The notes beneath the pieces were generated by a model. That model did not search any database. It was given only the letters and a program-made list of their open reading frames with translations, and was not told the origin of the DNA. The position numbers and the translations under genes are program-made. This document shows positions 7,372 through 16,101 of a stretch of 24,173 bases of DNA, in pieces (the first letter of the stretch is position 1; each line of letters starts with the position of its first letter). Origin of the DNA: Lachnospiraceae bacterium (GTDB lineage: Bacteria > Bacillota_A > Clostridia > Lachnospirales > Lachnospiraceae); the NCBI GenBank assembly GCA_024699595.1, contig JAILPG010000188.1:1-24173 (forward strand), in the 5' to 3' direction.

Positions 7372-9950
7372 TTTGTGTCTCCTTTAAAGAACCTCGGGAA
7401 TCCGTATTCGACCATATGCTGCGGAAGGACTCCGTCGGGAAGCACATCCCACTTAAACATTCTCATATCCCTGTGTAAGAAGAAGCTCTCAGGTTCGCAG
7501 ATATAAGCTTTGACTTTTATGTTTTCGTCATCTGCCTTATCCCTTAAGCTTTCCGTGATCAATGCGGACAGCTCCTTGCCGGCTTCCTCTGCCTTATCGA
7601 GGTCCTCATCGCTCTCAGGCTCCACTACCAGTGTGTATTTACCGTAATTATCCTCTTCTATCAGTGAAAAATCGCAGAAGTTTACATCAAAGACCTTCTC
7701 CGCAGAACATACTGCCTCATATACATCCTCCTCCCTGAGTCCTTTCATCACAGACTCATCATGGGGCACGGGACAGATTTTCTTTACGACAAGCTCATTT
7801 TCATCTTTTTGAAGAAGACGTACGTACATATTGGTCTTATATCTGTACAGACCGGTATCCGTTGTTACAATGATCCTGTAATCCTCACCTTCCTCTGCCT
7901 CATACGCAAAGCACGGATCACCGCCGTATACAGGCATGAATTCATAGAATCCGGCAGAGGGATCGAGCTTATAACAGCCCGCCTCATTCTCTGCAACACC
8001 GTACATGCAGCACTCATCAGCAAGGATACCGTGGTGATGCTTTACTCCCTTTAAGTACCTGAGTGATTTATCCAGATAGATCTTATAGCTTCCGGTACCG
8101 TCAGCTATAACAAGCGACAGCTCAGGCCACAGATCCTTAAGCGTCAGATCGTCACCTTTCTCTTCAAATATCTTAAGAAGCTCATCCGCACGCTCCGGAG
8201 ACGGCGTCATCCGTGAGCTTATCTTCTGTGCAAGCTTCTCAGAGATACCGAACGAATTGACGAAGCTTCCGTTTCTTATATCCTCGCACAGCTGTTTGAA
8301 ATCCCTCTTAAGAAGCCTTATTCCCGAATAGAGTACCCATGCGTTCGGGGCAAAGATGGTCTCAAGCTTCTTATCTCTCAGGGCAAACAGGAATCTCACA
8401 TACTCAAAGTTGTTGAGCTCATTGGGGAAGAGTATCTCCATCGGCGTCACGATCGATGCCTTGGATCCGGTCTTCTGCATCAGTCTGCTCAAGAATTCGG
8501 TCTGTATCAGTCCCGTCAGAGTATTGGCATACTTGGTATCCATATTCTTCATTGTCGGATTGTGCGGAAGACTCTCAAACATCGGGAAAAGCCTGGTCTC
8601 TCCTATAAGAGCTTCAAATCCTTTAACATAACGCTTTAAGCTTCTGTCCGTAACGGGAAGACGTTTCTTCACTCCCAGATTGCTGAAAAATACGGCAAAG
8701 GAGGTTATTTCATCACTGGTAAAAATATTCTCCTCGGCGATATGGACTATGAGCTCTACCATCGGCTGATATACGTCGTAATTGGAGATCGGAAGCGATT
8801 CCCTGTAATCCTCCAACATATATATGTGGTCGAAATGGTAATGCTTTCCGTAATCGGTGTTCATTCCGCGGGAAAGTATCCTCTTTAAGGTATCCGTCTG
8901 ATGATCGTCAAAGGTCTGAGGTGCAAATACAGTGCCCTTATAGATGTAGTGCATCTGCTCCACCTCTTTGCCAAGCAGCACAAGCTGCGGAAGGGTGTTC
9001 ATGGCCTCGGCTTTGGCCACGGGATACAGCTTTGACGGGATTATCGGTTTTACTTCCCTTACGTAGTCACCAAGGACCTCCTTGACCCTTGCGATCGTTT
9101 CCGGCTTGATGTCCTTACTGTTATTGATAAAAAGAGCCATAAACAGGAGCAGCTCGGCTATCGCCGCATTCATGTTGATCCCGTACTCTTTTCCCCGCTC
9201 AAAGAACTTTGCAAAACCCTCGGCAAAGTTTATCATACGCTCATCATCAAGCACCAGGGTCTGTGCCAGAGAACCCGAATTGATGTAATAGACATAGCCT
9301 ATAAACTGGGGCGTCAGGCAGATCCTGTCAGCAAGCTGATAGGCCTTTAAGGTGAAGTCTCCGTCCTCTCCGAAGGGTATCTCCTCCCTGAACCTTATGT
9401 CATTTTTGTTAAGGAATTCCCTTCTGTAGATCTTATGTGTACAGAGTCCCCAGAGGCCTACGAAAAAGTTTTCGCTGTCCCAGGTATCCTTGTTGACTAT
9501 GATGGTCTCCTGTGTCTGATCCCAGTTAACCAGATCGTTTAGGACGATATCGCTGGCCTGCTCAAGCTCCACCTGCCTTCTGAACTGGCAGATATCAGCA
9601 TTTGTTTCCTTCATGTAATTCAGTACTTTTGCAAAGCACTGCGGCGTATAACGGTCGTCAGCATCAAGCAGTCCCACATAATCCGCCGTTGCCAGATCGA
9701 GTCCGTGGTTACGCGGGCTTGAAGGCGAATGAACATCATTATGAAGGATACTTACCTTTATGTTGTCGTATCCGGACAGAAACGCCTTAAGTGCACTCTC
9801 ATGCTCCTCATCGCAGTTATGCAGCACCACGATCCACTCAACGTTTTCAAATCCGATGGTCTGCTCCTTCATGGATGCGACACATTCCTTGAATATTTCC
9901 GGGTCAGTATTATGTGCAGGTGTTACCACCGAAATGGCATATTTCTTCAT
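7365..9950 (-). CDS. GT2 glycosyltransferase fused to a degenerate GH3-like domain
   Basis: Residues 1 to about 310 are a GT-A family 2 glycosyltransferase: VVTPAHN at 8-14, the metal-binding GLLDADD at 93-99 and a late GEDGD at 194-198. Residues about 325-861 align throughout with GH3 acyl-acid amido synthetases, including the gene at the right end of this window. The three ATP/AMP-binding motifs are altered. The TSGT(T/I)GS loop reads FFSNLGVKKRLP (421-432), the YASSE-type motif reads YGVAENE (650-656), and the GLYRYRLDDVV motif keeps GLYRYK but loses the Asp (TNMYV, 706-710). The GH3 half is therefore probably unable to adenylate and may bind substrate or recruit the intact GH3 enzyme. The reading frame is long and open with a strong GGGAGGTG site, so it is not a decaying pseudogene. 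GT2-GH3 fusions are not something I know as characterised. Confidence 0.85.
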   Translation of the reverse strand: MKKYAISVVTPAHNTDPEIFKECVASMKEQTIGFENVEWIVVLHNCDEEHESALKAFLSGYDNIKVSILHNDVHSPSSPRNHGLDLATADYVGLLDADDRYTPQCFAKVLNYMKETNADICQFRRQVELEQASDIVLNDLVNWDQTQETIIVNKDTWDSENFFVGLWGLCTHKIYRREFLNKNDIRFREEIPFGEDGDFTLKAYQLADRICLTPQFIGYVYYINSGSLAQTLVLDDERMINFAEGFAKFFERGKEYGINMNAAIAELLLFMALFINNSKDIKPETIARVKEVLGDYVREVKPIIPSKLYPVAKAEAMNTLPQLVLLGKEVEQMHYIYKGTVFAPQTFDDHQTDTLKRILSRGMNTDYGKHYHFDHIYMLEDYRESLPISNYDVYQPMVELIVHIAEENIFTSDEITSFAVFFSNLGVKKRLPVTDRSLKRYVKGFEALIGETRLFPMFESLPHNPTMKNMDTKYANTLTGLIQTEFLSRLMQKTGSKASIVTPMEILFPNELNNFEYVRFLFALRDKKLETIFAPNAWVLYSGIRLLKRDFKQLCEDIRNGSFVNSFGISEKLAQKISSRMTPSPERADELLKIFEEKGDDLTLKDLWPELSLVIADGTGSYKIYLDKSLRYLKGVKHHHGILADECCMYGVAENEAGCYKLDPSAGFYEFMPVYGGDPCFAYEAEEGEDYRIIVTTDTGLYRYKTNMYVRLLQKDENELVVKKICPVPHDESVMKGLREEDVYEAVCSAEKVFDVNFCDFSLIEEDNYGKYTLVVEPESDEDLDKAEEAGKELSALITESLRDKADDENIKVKAYICEPESFFLHRDMRMFKWDVLPDGVLPQHMVEYGFPRFFKGDTKW

Positions 9951-10007
9951 GTGCTTCTACACCTCCCTGAGTATTGATTGCTCCTGTCTTTGCTCCTGTT
10001 TTGCTGT

Positions 10008-11078
10008 TCAGTCTTTTTTACCCTGTCCCCACGAATCAGGGTTATCAAAGAGCCCGTTTATATCGACTCCTGTCTGGTTGTTTTCATGCATCCTGTAGAA
10101 GAGGTACTCCGCAAAGCCTTTGTTTTCCTTAAACAGCTCGCCAAACACAGCATACATGGCGTCGTTTTTCTTGATCTCTGACGCAGTGCATTCTTCAAAT
10201 GCAGGGATCAGGTAATATGTATCGATACTGTCGCAGGTATTATAGATGACCTGTATCCTCTCCTCGGGATTTTCCTTAAAGTATTCCTGCTCATCAAGAA
10301 AAGCAGTCATGCAGTTGCAGGCCGCTATCTGGGCTCTTAAGAGCTTTTCAACATAGGCAAGAGATTTCTTCTGCTTGGAGAGCGACTCCGCGCCCTGCGC
10401 CCTGTATATCGTAAAATGTCCCGGGATCATCCTGTAGTCCTTTGCAAAAAACAGGCATTTAAAGCTGAACATGAGGTCCTCGGCCATCGTCAGATGATCA
10501 AAGCTTATGCCATGCTCCTTAAGGAACTCTCTTTTGAACAGTTTATTCCAGATCGTATAGCAGAAATGCCACTTCTGCCATTCCTTTATCCTGTCATGGA
10601 TATCTGCCGGTGCCTTTGCGGGCTTTGAGGTATCACGGTCCTGATCAAGGGTCACGGGCATCATGAACTCATCCGAAAGAGTAAGGAGGTCATCCGGAAG
10701 CGTCTCACCCTTTGTGAAAAAGCATCCGGTCGCGCTTACGACATCAGCCCCGTTAACGGCATCATACAGAGTCTTAAGCGCATCTTTTTTTATCACGTCA
10801 TCGCTGTCAAGGAAGGCGACATATTCGCCCTGTGCCTCAGCTATGCCGCGGTTTCTTGCGGCTCCGACTCCTCCGTTTTTTTCGGATAAGACGATCTTTA
10901 TGTTCTCATTTCCCGAAAACTCCTTCTTAAGGACAGAAACCGTATTATCCGTACTCTTGTCATCCACAACGATGATCTCTATGTTGTCAAGTGTCTGCAA
11001 CAGAACGGATCTTACCGCATAACAGACATACTTTTCCGCATTGTATGCGGGTATGACCACAGAAACCTTATAATCCAT
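10008..11078 (-). CDS. GT2 family glycosyltransferase
   Basis: Transfers a sugar from a nucleotide-sugar donor, inverting configuration, at the cytoplasmic face. The GT-A fold starts at once: VVIPAYNAEKY (7-17), VVDDKSTDNT (37-46), GAARNRGIA (72-80) and the DxD-type FLDSDD at 89-94 for metal and UDP binding. A second acidic motif, MAED (198-201), is where the catalytic base of the family lies. The C-terminal part (about 215-356) is helical and matches nothing I recognise. No membrane helices. It lies 57 bp before the GT2-GH3 fusion and 57 bp after the preceding gene, with GCGAGG as ribosome site. Acceptor and donor cannot be told from sequence. It is more distant from the other three single-domain GT2 proteins here than they are from each other. 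Confidence 0.9.
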   Translation of the reverse strand: MDYKVSVVIPAYNAEKYVCYAVRSVLLQTLDNIEIIVVDDKSTDNTVSVLKKEFSGNENIKIVLSEKNGGVGAARNRGIAEAQGEYVAFLDSDDVIKKDALKTLYDAVNGADVVSATGCFFTKGETLPDDLLTLSDEFMMPVTLDQDRDTSKPAKAPADIHDRIKEWQKWHFCYTIWNKLFKREFLKEHGISFDHLTMAEDLMFSFKCLFFAKDYRMIPGHFTIYRAQGAESLSKQKKSLAYVEKLLRAQIAACNCMTAFLDEQEYFKENPEERIQVIYNTCDSIDTYYLIPAFEECTASEIKKNDAMYAVFGELFKENKGFAEYLFYRMHENNQTGVDINGLFDNPDSWGQGKKD

Positions 11079-11135
11079 CTTTTCCTCGCTTTCTGCTCAT
11101 CCGCAATGTGCTCTGAGTTAACACTGATCACATCA

Positions 11136-12086
11136 TCATTCCTTCAGTGCGCCATTATCGTAGAGGATCTTAGTCTTCAGTACCGCATCGCATACCGTCT
11201 CGTAAAATTCCTGCGATTCGGTGTTCTTCACCTCGTAAAAATACTCAAGCATGTTCGGTATGCTCGTCTGTTTAAGGACATGCTGCCAGAGCACGAACTC
11301 CTTCATGCGGTATACCGACTTTTCGCTGGTCTTAACCTTATCCGGTGCAAATTTTTCAACGAATGATAAGATATGATCCGCACATACATGAACATCGTTC
11401 ATTGAACGGCGGAATTTGTTAAGATCGGGAGCCTCTTTGTTTTCCTTTCCAACCGAGCTCATTCCCGTATCAAGCTGGTAGTGATAAAGCCCGTCCTCGA
11501 TCACGTCCACCTTTTTTGCAAAGGTAAAGAGAACATGGGAAAAATAAACATCCTCGCCCATATTGCAGTAAAAAGGTTCGGTATTTGCCACAAGAGCATC
11601 CGTCACCGACCTTCGGTAGGCATTTTTCCATACATTGGGCATTATGGTCCCGTCATGTATTCCTTCTATGACATCGTCACAGGGCTTTGGAACATCAAGT
11701 CTGCCTTCAGGCTCGTAGTAAGCCCCGAAACGGATGATATCCGCATCTGAGGATTCAAGCTTTTTATCAAGGATCGAAAGAGTGTTGTCAGATATGTAAT
11801 CATCGCTGTCAAGAAACAGTATGACCTCACCCTTGGCATTCTCCATCCCCGTATATCTTGCCTTTATCAGGGAACCGTTCTTATCGTGCTTTATTACGCG
11901 GTAATGCTTATCTGCTGCCGCAAGTTCATTAAGCATCTCATATGAAGCATCCGTGGACCCGTCATCCACAAAGATGACCTCGTAATCATCAAAGTCCTGG
12001 CTCTTAAGCGACTCTATGCAGCGGTCCATCTTTCCTACCTGATTATATACAGGCACCAGTATGCTGAAACGGCATGTGTCTCCCAT
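11136..12086 (-). CDS. GT2 family glycosyltransferase (PFYCNMGED paralogue)
   Basis: GT-A sugar transferase of 316 residues: ILVPVYNQVGKM (9-20), FVDDGSTDAS (39-48), FLDSDDY at 91-97 and WKNAYRR (153-159). PFYCNMGED at 171-179 carries the presumed catalytic acid pair E178/D179. These last two motifs and their positions are the same in the GT2 starting at 21664, marking a recent local duplication. The start codon shares one base with the previous stop (TAATG), with AAAGGAGG inside the upstream gene, so the two are translated together. Likely adds one sugar in the chain made by this operon. Donor and acceptor unknown. Confidence 0.9.
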   Translation of the reverse strand: MGDTCRFSILVPVYNQVGKMDRCIESLKSQDFDDYEVIFVDDGSTDASYEMLNELAAADKHYRVIKHDKNGSLIKARYTGMENAKGEVILFLDSDDYISDNTLSILDKKLESSDADIIRFGAYYEPEGRLDVPKPCDDVIEGIHDGTIMPNVWKNAYRRSVTDALVANTEPFYCNMGEDVYFSHVLFTFAKKVDVIEDGLYHYQLDTGMSSVGKENKEAPDLNKFRRSMNDVHVCADHILSFVEKFAPDKVKTSEKSVYRMKEFVLWQHVLKQTSIPNMLEYFYEVKNTESQEFYETVCDAVLKTKILYDNGALKE

Positions 12087-13033
12087 TATGCCTTACCTCC
12101 TTTTACTTCAGGATGATTCTTGTAATAATCTGCTCTCAGAGGAATGAAATCCATGCAGACACGTTCTGTGAAGTCTTCGTTTTCTTCCGTATTCAATATC
12201 TCCATATAGTGGATGAACTTAGACCACGAGGTCTCAAGGCCTCCGTACTGGTATATCGTTCCGTATAAAAGATCCGTCCGTAAGTCCTTTAAATACCCGA
12301 CATATTCGGGCTTTTTATCCTGTAAGAACTCAATGATCGAATTGATGCTGAAATCGATATGCGATACCTGTCTCTTAAGCTTTTCTTCCGAAAGATTTGC
12401 GGTACCGTTGCTCATGCCCTCTCCGACATTGTAATGATAAAGCGGCCTGTCGGTAAACCGATAGCTTTTTGCCAGATAATGGAGTATCACGGCTATGTAA
12501 AGGTCCTCTGCCATGTTGCAGTATCCGTCCTTTATATAGGGCACTGCCTTTTTGCAGATATCCATGTTGAAGGCAAAGTACATGAGGCTCGGCTTGGTGT
12601 CATTCGTAAGGATCGCCTTCAGATAATCATCTCTGTGAGGCGGAAGATGTACCTCTCCCTTAGGCTCATAGGTTATGCCGTAGCCCAGGACATCAACAGG
12701 CTCTCTTTCAAGCTCCCCCTTTAAAAATCCGATCGTTTCCTTATCAAGGTAATCATCGATATCCACGAAAATGAGATATTTTCCGCATGCAGCACTCAGT
12801 CCGTCTTTTCTTGCGGCAAGGACCGAGCCGTTTTTCTCATGTACGACCACCTTAAATCTGTCATCGCCTTTTACGGCTTCCATAAGCACCTTAAGCGAAT
12901 CATCGGTGCTGCCGTCATCTACTACTATCACCTCAAGATCATCACAGGTCTGGGCTTTTATGGACTCAATAAAGGTCCCTATCTTGTCCGGCTGATTAAA
13001 AAGAGGTGTGACTATACTTATATAAGGCTGCAT
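12086..13033 (-). CDS. GT2 family glycosyltransferase (divergent PFYCNMGED-type paralogue)
   Basis: GT-A sugar transferase of 315 residues: IVTPLFNQPDKIG (7-19), VVDDGSTDDS (37-46) and FVDIDDY at 89-95, where the usual DSD is DID but both metal-binding Asp positions are kept. KDGYCNMAED at 168-177 corresponds to PFYCNMGED in its two paralogues. The region between, with YEPKGEVHLPPHRDD (122-136), also aligns with them. A strong AGGAGG precedes the ATG. A stable hairpin lies in the 66 bp between this gene and the NRPS-like gene and may lower its expression. Specificity cannot be read from sequence. Confidence 0.9.
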   Translation of the reverse strand: MQPYISIVTPLFNQPDKIGTFIESIKAQTCDDLEVIVVDDGSTDDSLKVLMEAVKGDDRFKVVVHEKNGSVLAARKDGLSAACGKYLIFVDIDDYLDKETIGFLKGELEREPVDVLGYGITYEPKGEVHLPPHRDDYLKAILTNDTKPSLMYFAFNMDICKKAVPYIKDGYCNMAEDLYIAVILHYLAKSYRFTDRPLYHYNVGEGMSNGTANLSEEKLKRQVSHIDFSINSIIEFLQDKKPEYVGYLKDLRTDLLYGTIYQYGGLETSWSKFIHYMEILNTEENEDFTERVCMDFIPLRADYYKNHPEVKGGKA

Positions 13034-13050
13034 ATTTTTCCTCCTGCTGT

Positions 13051-13081
13051 CGTAAAAGGCTTTCAGAGAAAGCCCTTTACG
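13051..13081 (-). terminator. Intra-operon hairpin, possible attenuator
   Basis: On the minus strand CGTAAAGGGCTTTC pairs with GAAAGCCTTTTACG around a three-base loop, giving about 13 pairs with one bulge. The right arm contains TTTT after the GC-rich part, so it may act as a partial terminator or an mRNA-stabilising or processing element. It lies between the NRPS-like gene and the three GT2 genes downstream, where it could set a lower dose of the glycosyltransferases. Confidence 0.55.
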
Positions 13082-13099
13082 TTTACAAATGTGTACTGT

Positions 13100-16021
13100 T
13101 TATTGTACAGCTTTATCTGCGATCTCCGTCATCTTGTCAAGGATCTCCTGTGCTTTTTCCTTGGAGATGAACTCAGGATCATAGTTTAATACACAGGCTG
13201 CTGCCGTGGTACCGACGATCAGGCACATCATGTCGATCTGCGGGTTGGTCATCTTTGCACGGTCATCCATCTGCGCATTTTCTGCAAACAGCGATTCAAG
13301 TGAGAAGTCATCATTCTCCTCTATATATGCCATGCAGTTGTAGCTTATGTTCGGATATGTGTAATCCTTCTTCTCGAGTATCCTGTAGGACAGATCATCC
13401 TGAGGCACTCCCTTTTCAAAGGCGCTTACGATATCATCTGCTATATGCTCATAGAAGCGCTCATCCTTCTTAACGGGGATAAGGATACGTGTAGGGAAGA
13501 ATCCCATCGTATGGAAGTAACGTGCATCGTTTCTTCCTCCGAATATATTGGCAAATACTGCCGCATCCTTGCCCATCACCTCAAGATACGCCTGAGTGAA
13601 CAGACCGAATACATAATCTGCTGTCTGTACCTTGTACTTGTCTGCTACCGGCCTGATCTTTGCAAGAGGTACTCCGCCGTGAAGGCTTTCTGCAGCCTGA
13701 GCATATGAGGGAGCATCCTTCTTTGCATCGGGGAAGGCTTCATAAAGAGCCTGCTGCTTCTTATCGGCTGCCGCTTCATTTTCACCTGCGGATTCTGCCA
13801 CATCCATAGTGTAATCGTAATAGTCCATTCTCTCTCTTGGTACAAAGGTCCTGTCCTTAAGAGCTGTGCGGAAATAATCTATCAGTTTTTCCACATATAC
13901 ATGATCCATGAGCACGTGCTGGATATGCATGAGCAGCGTCACCTTTTCACCCTGATAGAACTTAAGGTCAAAGAGTCTGTCAGCCGTCTCAAGATCATAA
14001 GGAACGCAGAAGCTCTTTATATCTTCCTCTGTCGGCTCGCCTTTTACGATCTCGAAATCCTTTGCTTTGAGGAACTTTCCGTTACCCGGGATCTGATACC
14101 ATTCATCCCCTTCCTTTCTGAAGGTGGTATAGATATAAGGGAATGCGTTGAGTACACGTACAACAGCCTCGCGAACCTCTGCCGCATCGTTATATTTTTC
14201 ATTGAATACCAGACGCCTGTACATATCGGCAACGGGATTCTTTGCAGTGAACTGGTAAAGCTGCGGTGTTAACGGATATTTATCACGTCGCACTGCCTTC
14301 TGAACATCAAGTCCCTCTGCATTGCGGATGATATCGGCAAGTGATCTTACCGTGGCGCCTCCTGCCATAAGATCGGTAAGACGCAGCTCCACATGTGAAT
14401 TGTCAAGGATCGTTGATGCAAGCTCGATATAGGTAAGTGATGTGAATCCGACCTCATCAAGAGGAGTCGTTACTCCGAACTCATCAAACTCAACTATCCT
14501 CATACATTCAGCTAAAAGACCTCTCTCAAGCTCATCCTTGGGAGGAACGATCTCAAGATCCTGGATCTCTATAGCGGGAAGCAGCTTGTAATCGATCTTT
14601 CCGTTCTGGTTGAGAGTAAACTGCTCAAGATACATAAAGAAATCGGGGATCATGTACTGGGGAAGCTCATAGGCAAGATGCTTTCTGAGTGCTGCCTCAT
14701 CGGCCTCACCGTCACCTGTGTAATATGCTACAAGATGCTCGGTATTGTGGATCACGTTTACCTTAACTACGGCCTTCTCGATCCTTATATCCGGGAAGCT
14801 CTGGATGATCTTTTCGATCTCACCGGGCTCCATACGCAGTCCTCTTAACTTGATCTGCTGGTCCATCCTGCCGACTATCCTGTAACCGCCGGCCTCACGG
14901 ATAACATAGTCTCCGGTCCTGAAATACTCGGTACCTGCTATCATGAGCTTCTTTGCTGCAGTCTCTTCGGGGAGATTTAAATATCCTGCCATTATATTGT
15001 CGCCGGATAACAGAAGCTCACCCTGTTCTCCGTCCTTGGTCTCATTGTCACTGTCATCTACTACCATTAACTTCCAGCCGTGTCCTGCTTTACCCAGGGA
15101 AGCGGCAGTCTCAACCTCTGCTACGATAACGGGTCCGTTTGCCTCAGTCTGTGAATAACCGTTTAAGATATGACAGTCGGGAGCTACCCTGTGAACGTCC
15201 TCGGGCATTCCGTCAGGCACTCTCTCTCCGCCTATTACAAGGATATGAGCATTGCTGAAGGCCTCGGCATAAACGGGGATATCCAGATACTGCATGATCC
15301 TGGAAGGAGTACCGGATACAACGTCTACATTGTATTCCTTTATAAGCTCAGCCATGAGCATCGGGCTGCGGCTGTGCTCAAGATCGGCCATGATATAGGT
15401 ACATCCGTTTGAAAGGCAGAAGCAGTACTCCATATAGAAGAATGCAAAGGTTGCGGTCGTTACTCCGAGGAAAACATGACCGTACTTCTTGGTATTATAT
15501 GCAAGAAGGTTATCCTCATAGGGAAGACCCGTAGTTACATAACCCTGATGGCGCATCAGAACACCCTTCGGATTTCCCGTGGATCCCGAAGTATACAGAA
15601 GCATACAGGGATCTGCGCCTGTGATGAGGGTTTCGGGTTCCGAATCATCCTCTTCCTTCATAAGCTCATAGAAAGATACTCTTCCGTCATCTCCCGGTGC
15701 ATCTATCCACATAACAGGCTTACAGTCAGCTTTTATCTTATTTATCCTTCCTTCCGGATAATCCAGGTTTACGGGAACGATAACTGCTCCCGATTTCATG
15801 ATACCGAACATTGATACGAAGGTTGTAGAATCTTTCGGAAGAGATACCATGACAAAGTCTCCGGGCTTAACGCCTTTTTTCTTAAGTGCGTTTGCAAAAC
15901 GGTTGCTTGCCTTGTTGAGCTCCGCATAAGTATAGACGGCATCGGCTCCTATAACCGCTATCTTGTCAGGGATTTCCTCAGCATGTTTTTTAAGCATGTC
16001 TGAATAAAGTTTGATTTCCAT
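13100..16021 (-). CDS. NRPS-like protein: adenylation, carrier, condensation (A-T-C)
   Basis: Activates a carboxylic acid as acyl-AMP, loads it on its own phosphopantetheine arm and should pass it to an acceptor. Adenylation domain about 1-485: LLYTSGSTGNPKG (141-153), NGYSQTE (287-293), YFRTGD (366-371), GRMDQQIKLRGLRMEPGEIE (384-403) and NQNGKIDYK (471-479, catalytic Lys475). Carrier about 495-570, with DEVGFTSL at 522-529 and Ser528 as the modified serine. Condensation domain about 580-970, with HIQHVLMDH (699-707; His702 and Asp706 kept, the usual final Gly replaced by His) and FGGR...MGFFPTR (827-844). In motif A4 the sequence is TFAFFYME (191-198), so the Asp that binds the alpha-amino group of amino acids is Ala193. 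The substrate is thus probably not a normal alpha-amino acid. No thioesterase or reductase follows; the C domain may itself release the product onto a sugar or amine. Perfect AAGGAGG precedes the ATG. No phosphopantetheinyl transferase is in the window. Confidence 0.92.
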   Translation of the reverse strand: MEIKLYSDMLKKHAEEIPDKIAVIGADAVYTYAELNKASNRFANALKKKGVKPGDFVMVSLPKDSTTFVSMFGIMKSGAVIVPVNLDYPEGRINKIKADCKPVMWIDAPGDDGRVSFYELMKEEDDSEPETLITGADPCMLLYTSGSTGNPKGVLMRHQGYVTTGLPYEDNLLAYNTKKYGHVFLGVTTATFAFFYMEYCFCLSNGCTYIMADLEHSRSPMLMAELIKEYNVDVVSGTPSRIMQYLDIPVYAEAFSNAHILVIGGERVPDGMPEDVHRVAPDCHILNGYSQTEANGPVIVAEVETAASLGKAGHGWKLMVVDDSDNETKDGEQGELLLSGDNIMAGYLNLPEETAAKKLMIAGTEYFRTGDYVIREAGGYRIVGRMDQQIKLRGLRMEPGEIEKIIQSFPDIRIEKAVVKVNVIHNTEHLVAYYTGDGEADEAALRKHLAYELPQYMIPDFFMYLEQFTLNQNGKIDYKLLPAIEIQDLEIVPPKDELERGLLAECMRIVEFDEFGVTTPLDEVGFTSLTYIELASTILDNSHVELRLTDLMAGGATVRSLADIIRNAEGLDVQKAVRRDKYPLTPQLYQFTAKNPVADMYRRLVFNEKYNDAAEVREAVVRVLNAFPYIYTTFRKEGDEWYQIPGNGKFLKAKDFEIVKGEPTEEDIKSFCVPYDLETADRLFDLKFYQGEKVTLLMHIQHVLMDHVYVEKLIDYFRTALKDRTFVPRERMDYYDYTMDVAESAGENEAAADKKQQALYEAFPDAKKDAPSYAQAAESLHGGVPLAKIRPVADKYKVQTADYVFGLFTQAYLEVMGKDAAVFANIFGGRNDARYFHTMGFFPTRILIPVKKDERFYEHIADDIVSAFEKGVPQDDLSYRILEKKDYTYPNISYNCMAYIEENDDFSLESLFAENAQMDDRAKMTNPQIDMMCLIVGTTAAACVLNYDPEFISKEKAQEILDKMTEIADKAVQ

Positions 16022-16053
16022 TTTTAATCCTCCTTGTGATCTTTATTCTTGTT

Positions 16054-16082
16054 TTTATACGAACTGTTTTGTATTAAGGCAA
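16054..16082 (-). promoter_or_regulatory. Possible internal promoter before the NRPS-like gene
   Basis: TTGCCT (16077-16082) and TATAAA (16054-16059) are separated by 17 bp on the minus strand, within an AT-rich 80-bp gap that is unusual for this tightly packed operon. It would allow the NRPS-like and downstream genes to be expressed apart from the transporter. Confidence 0.4.
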
Positions 16083-16101
16083 TAAATATTTAATGCTCCG
16101 A

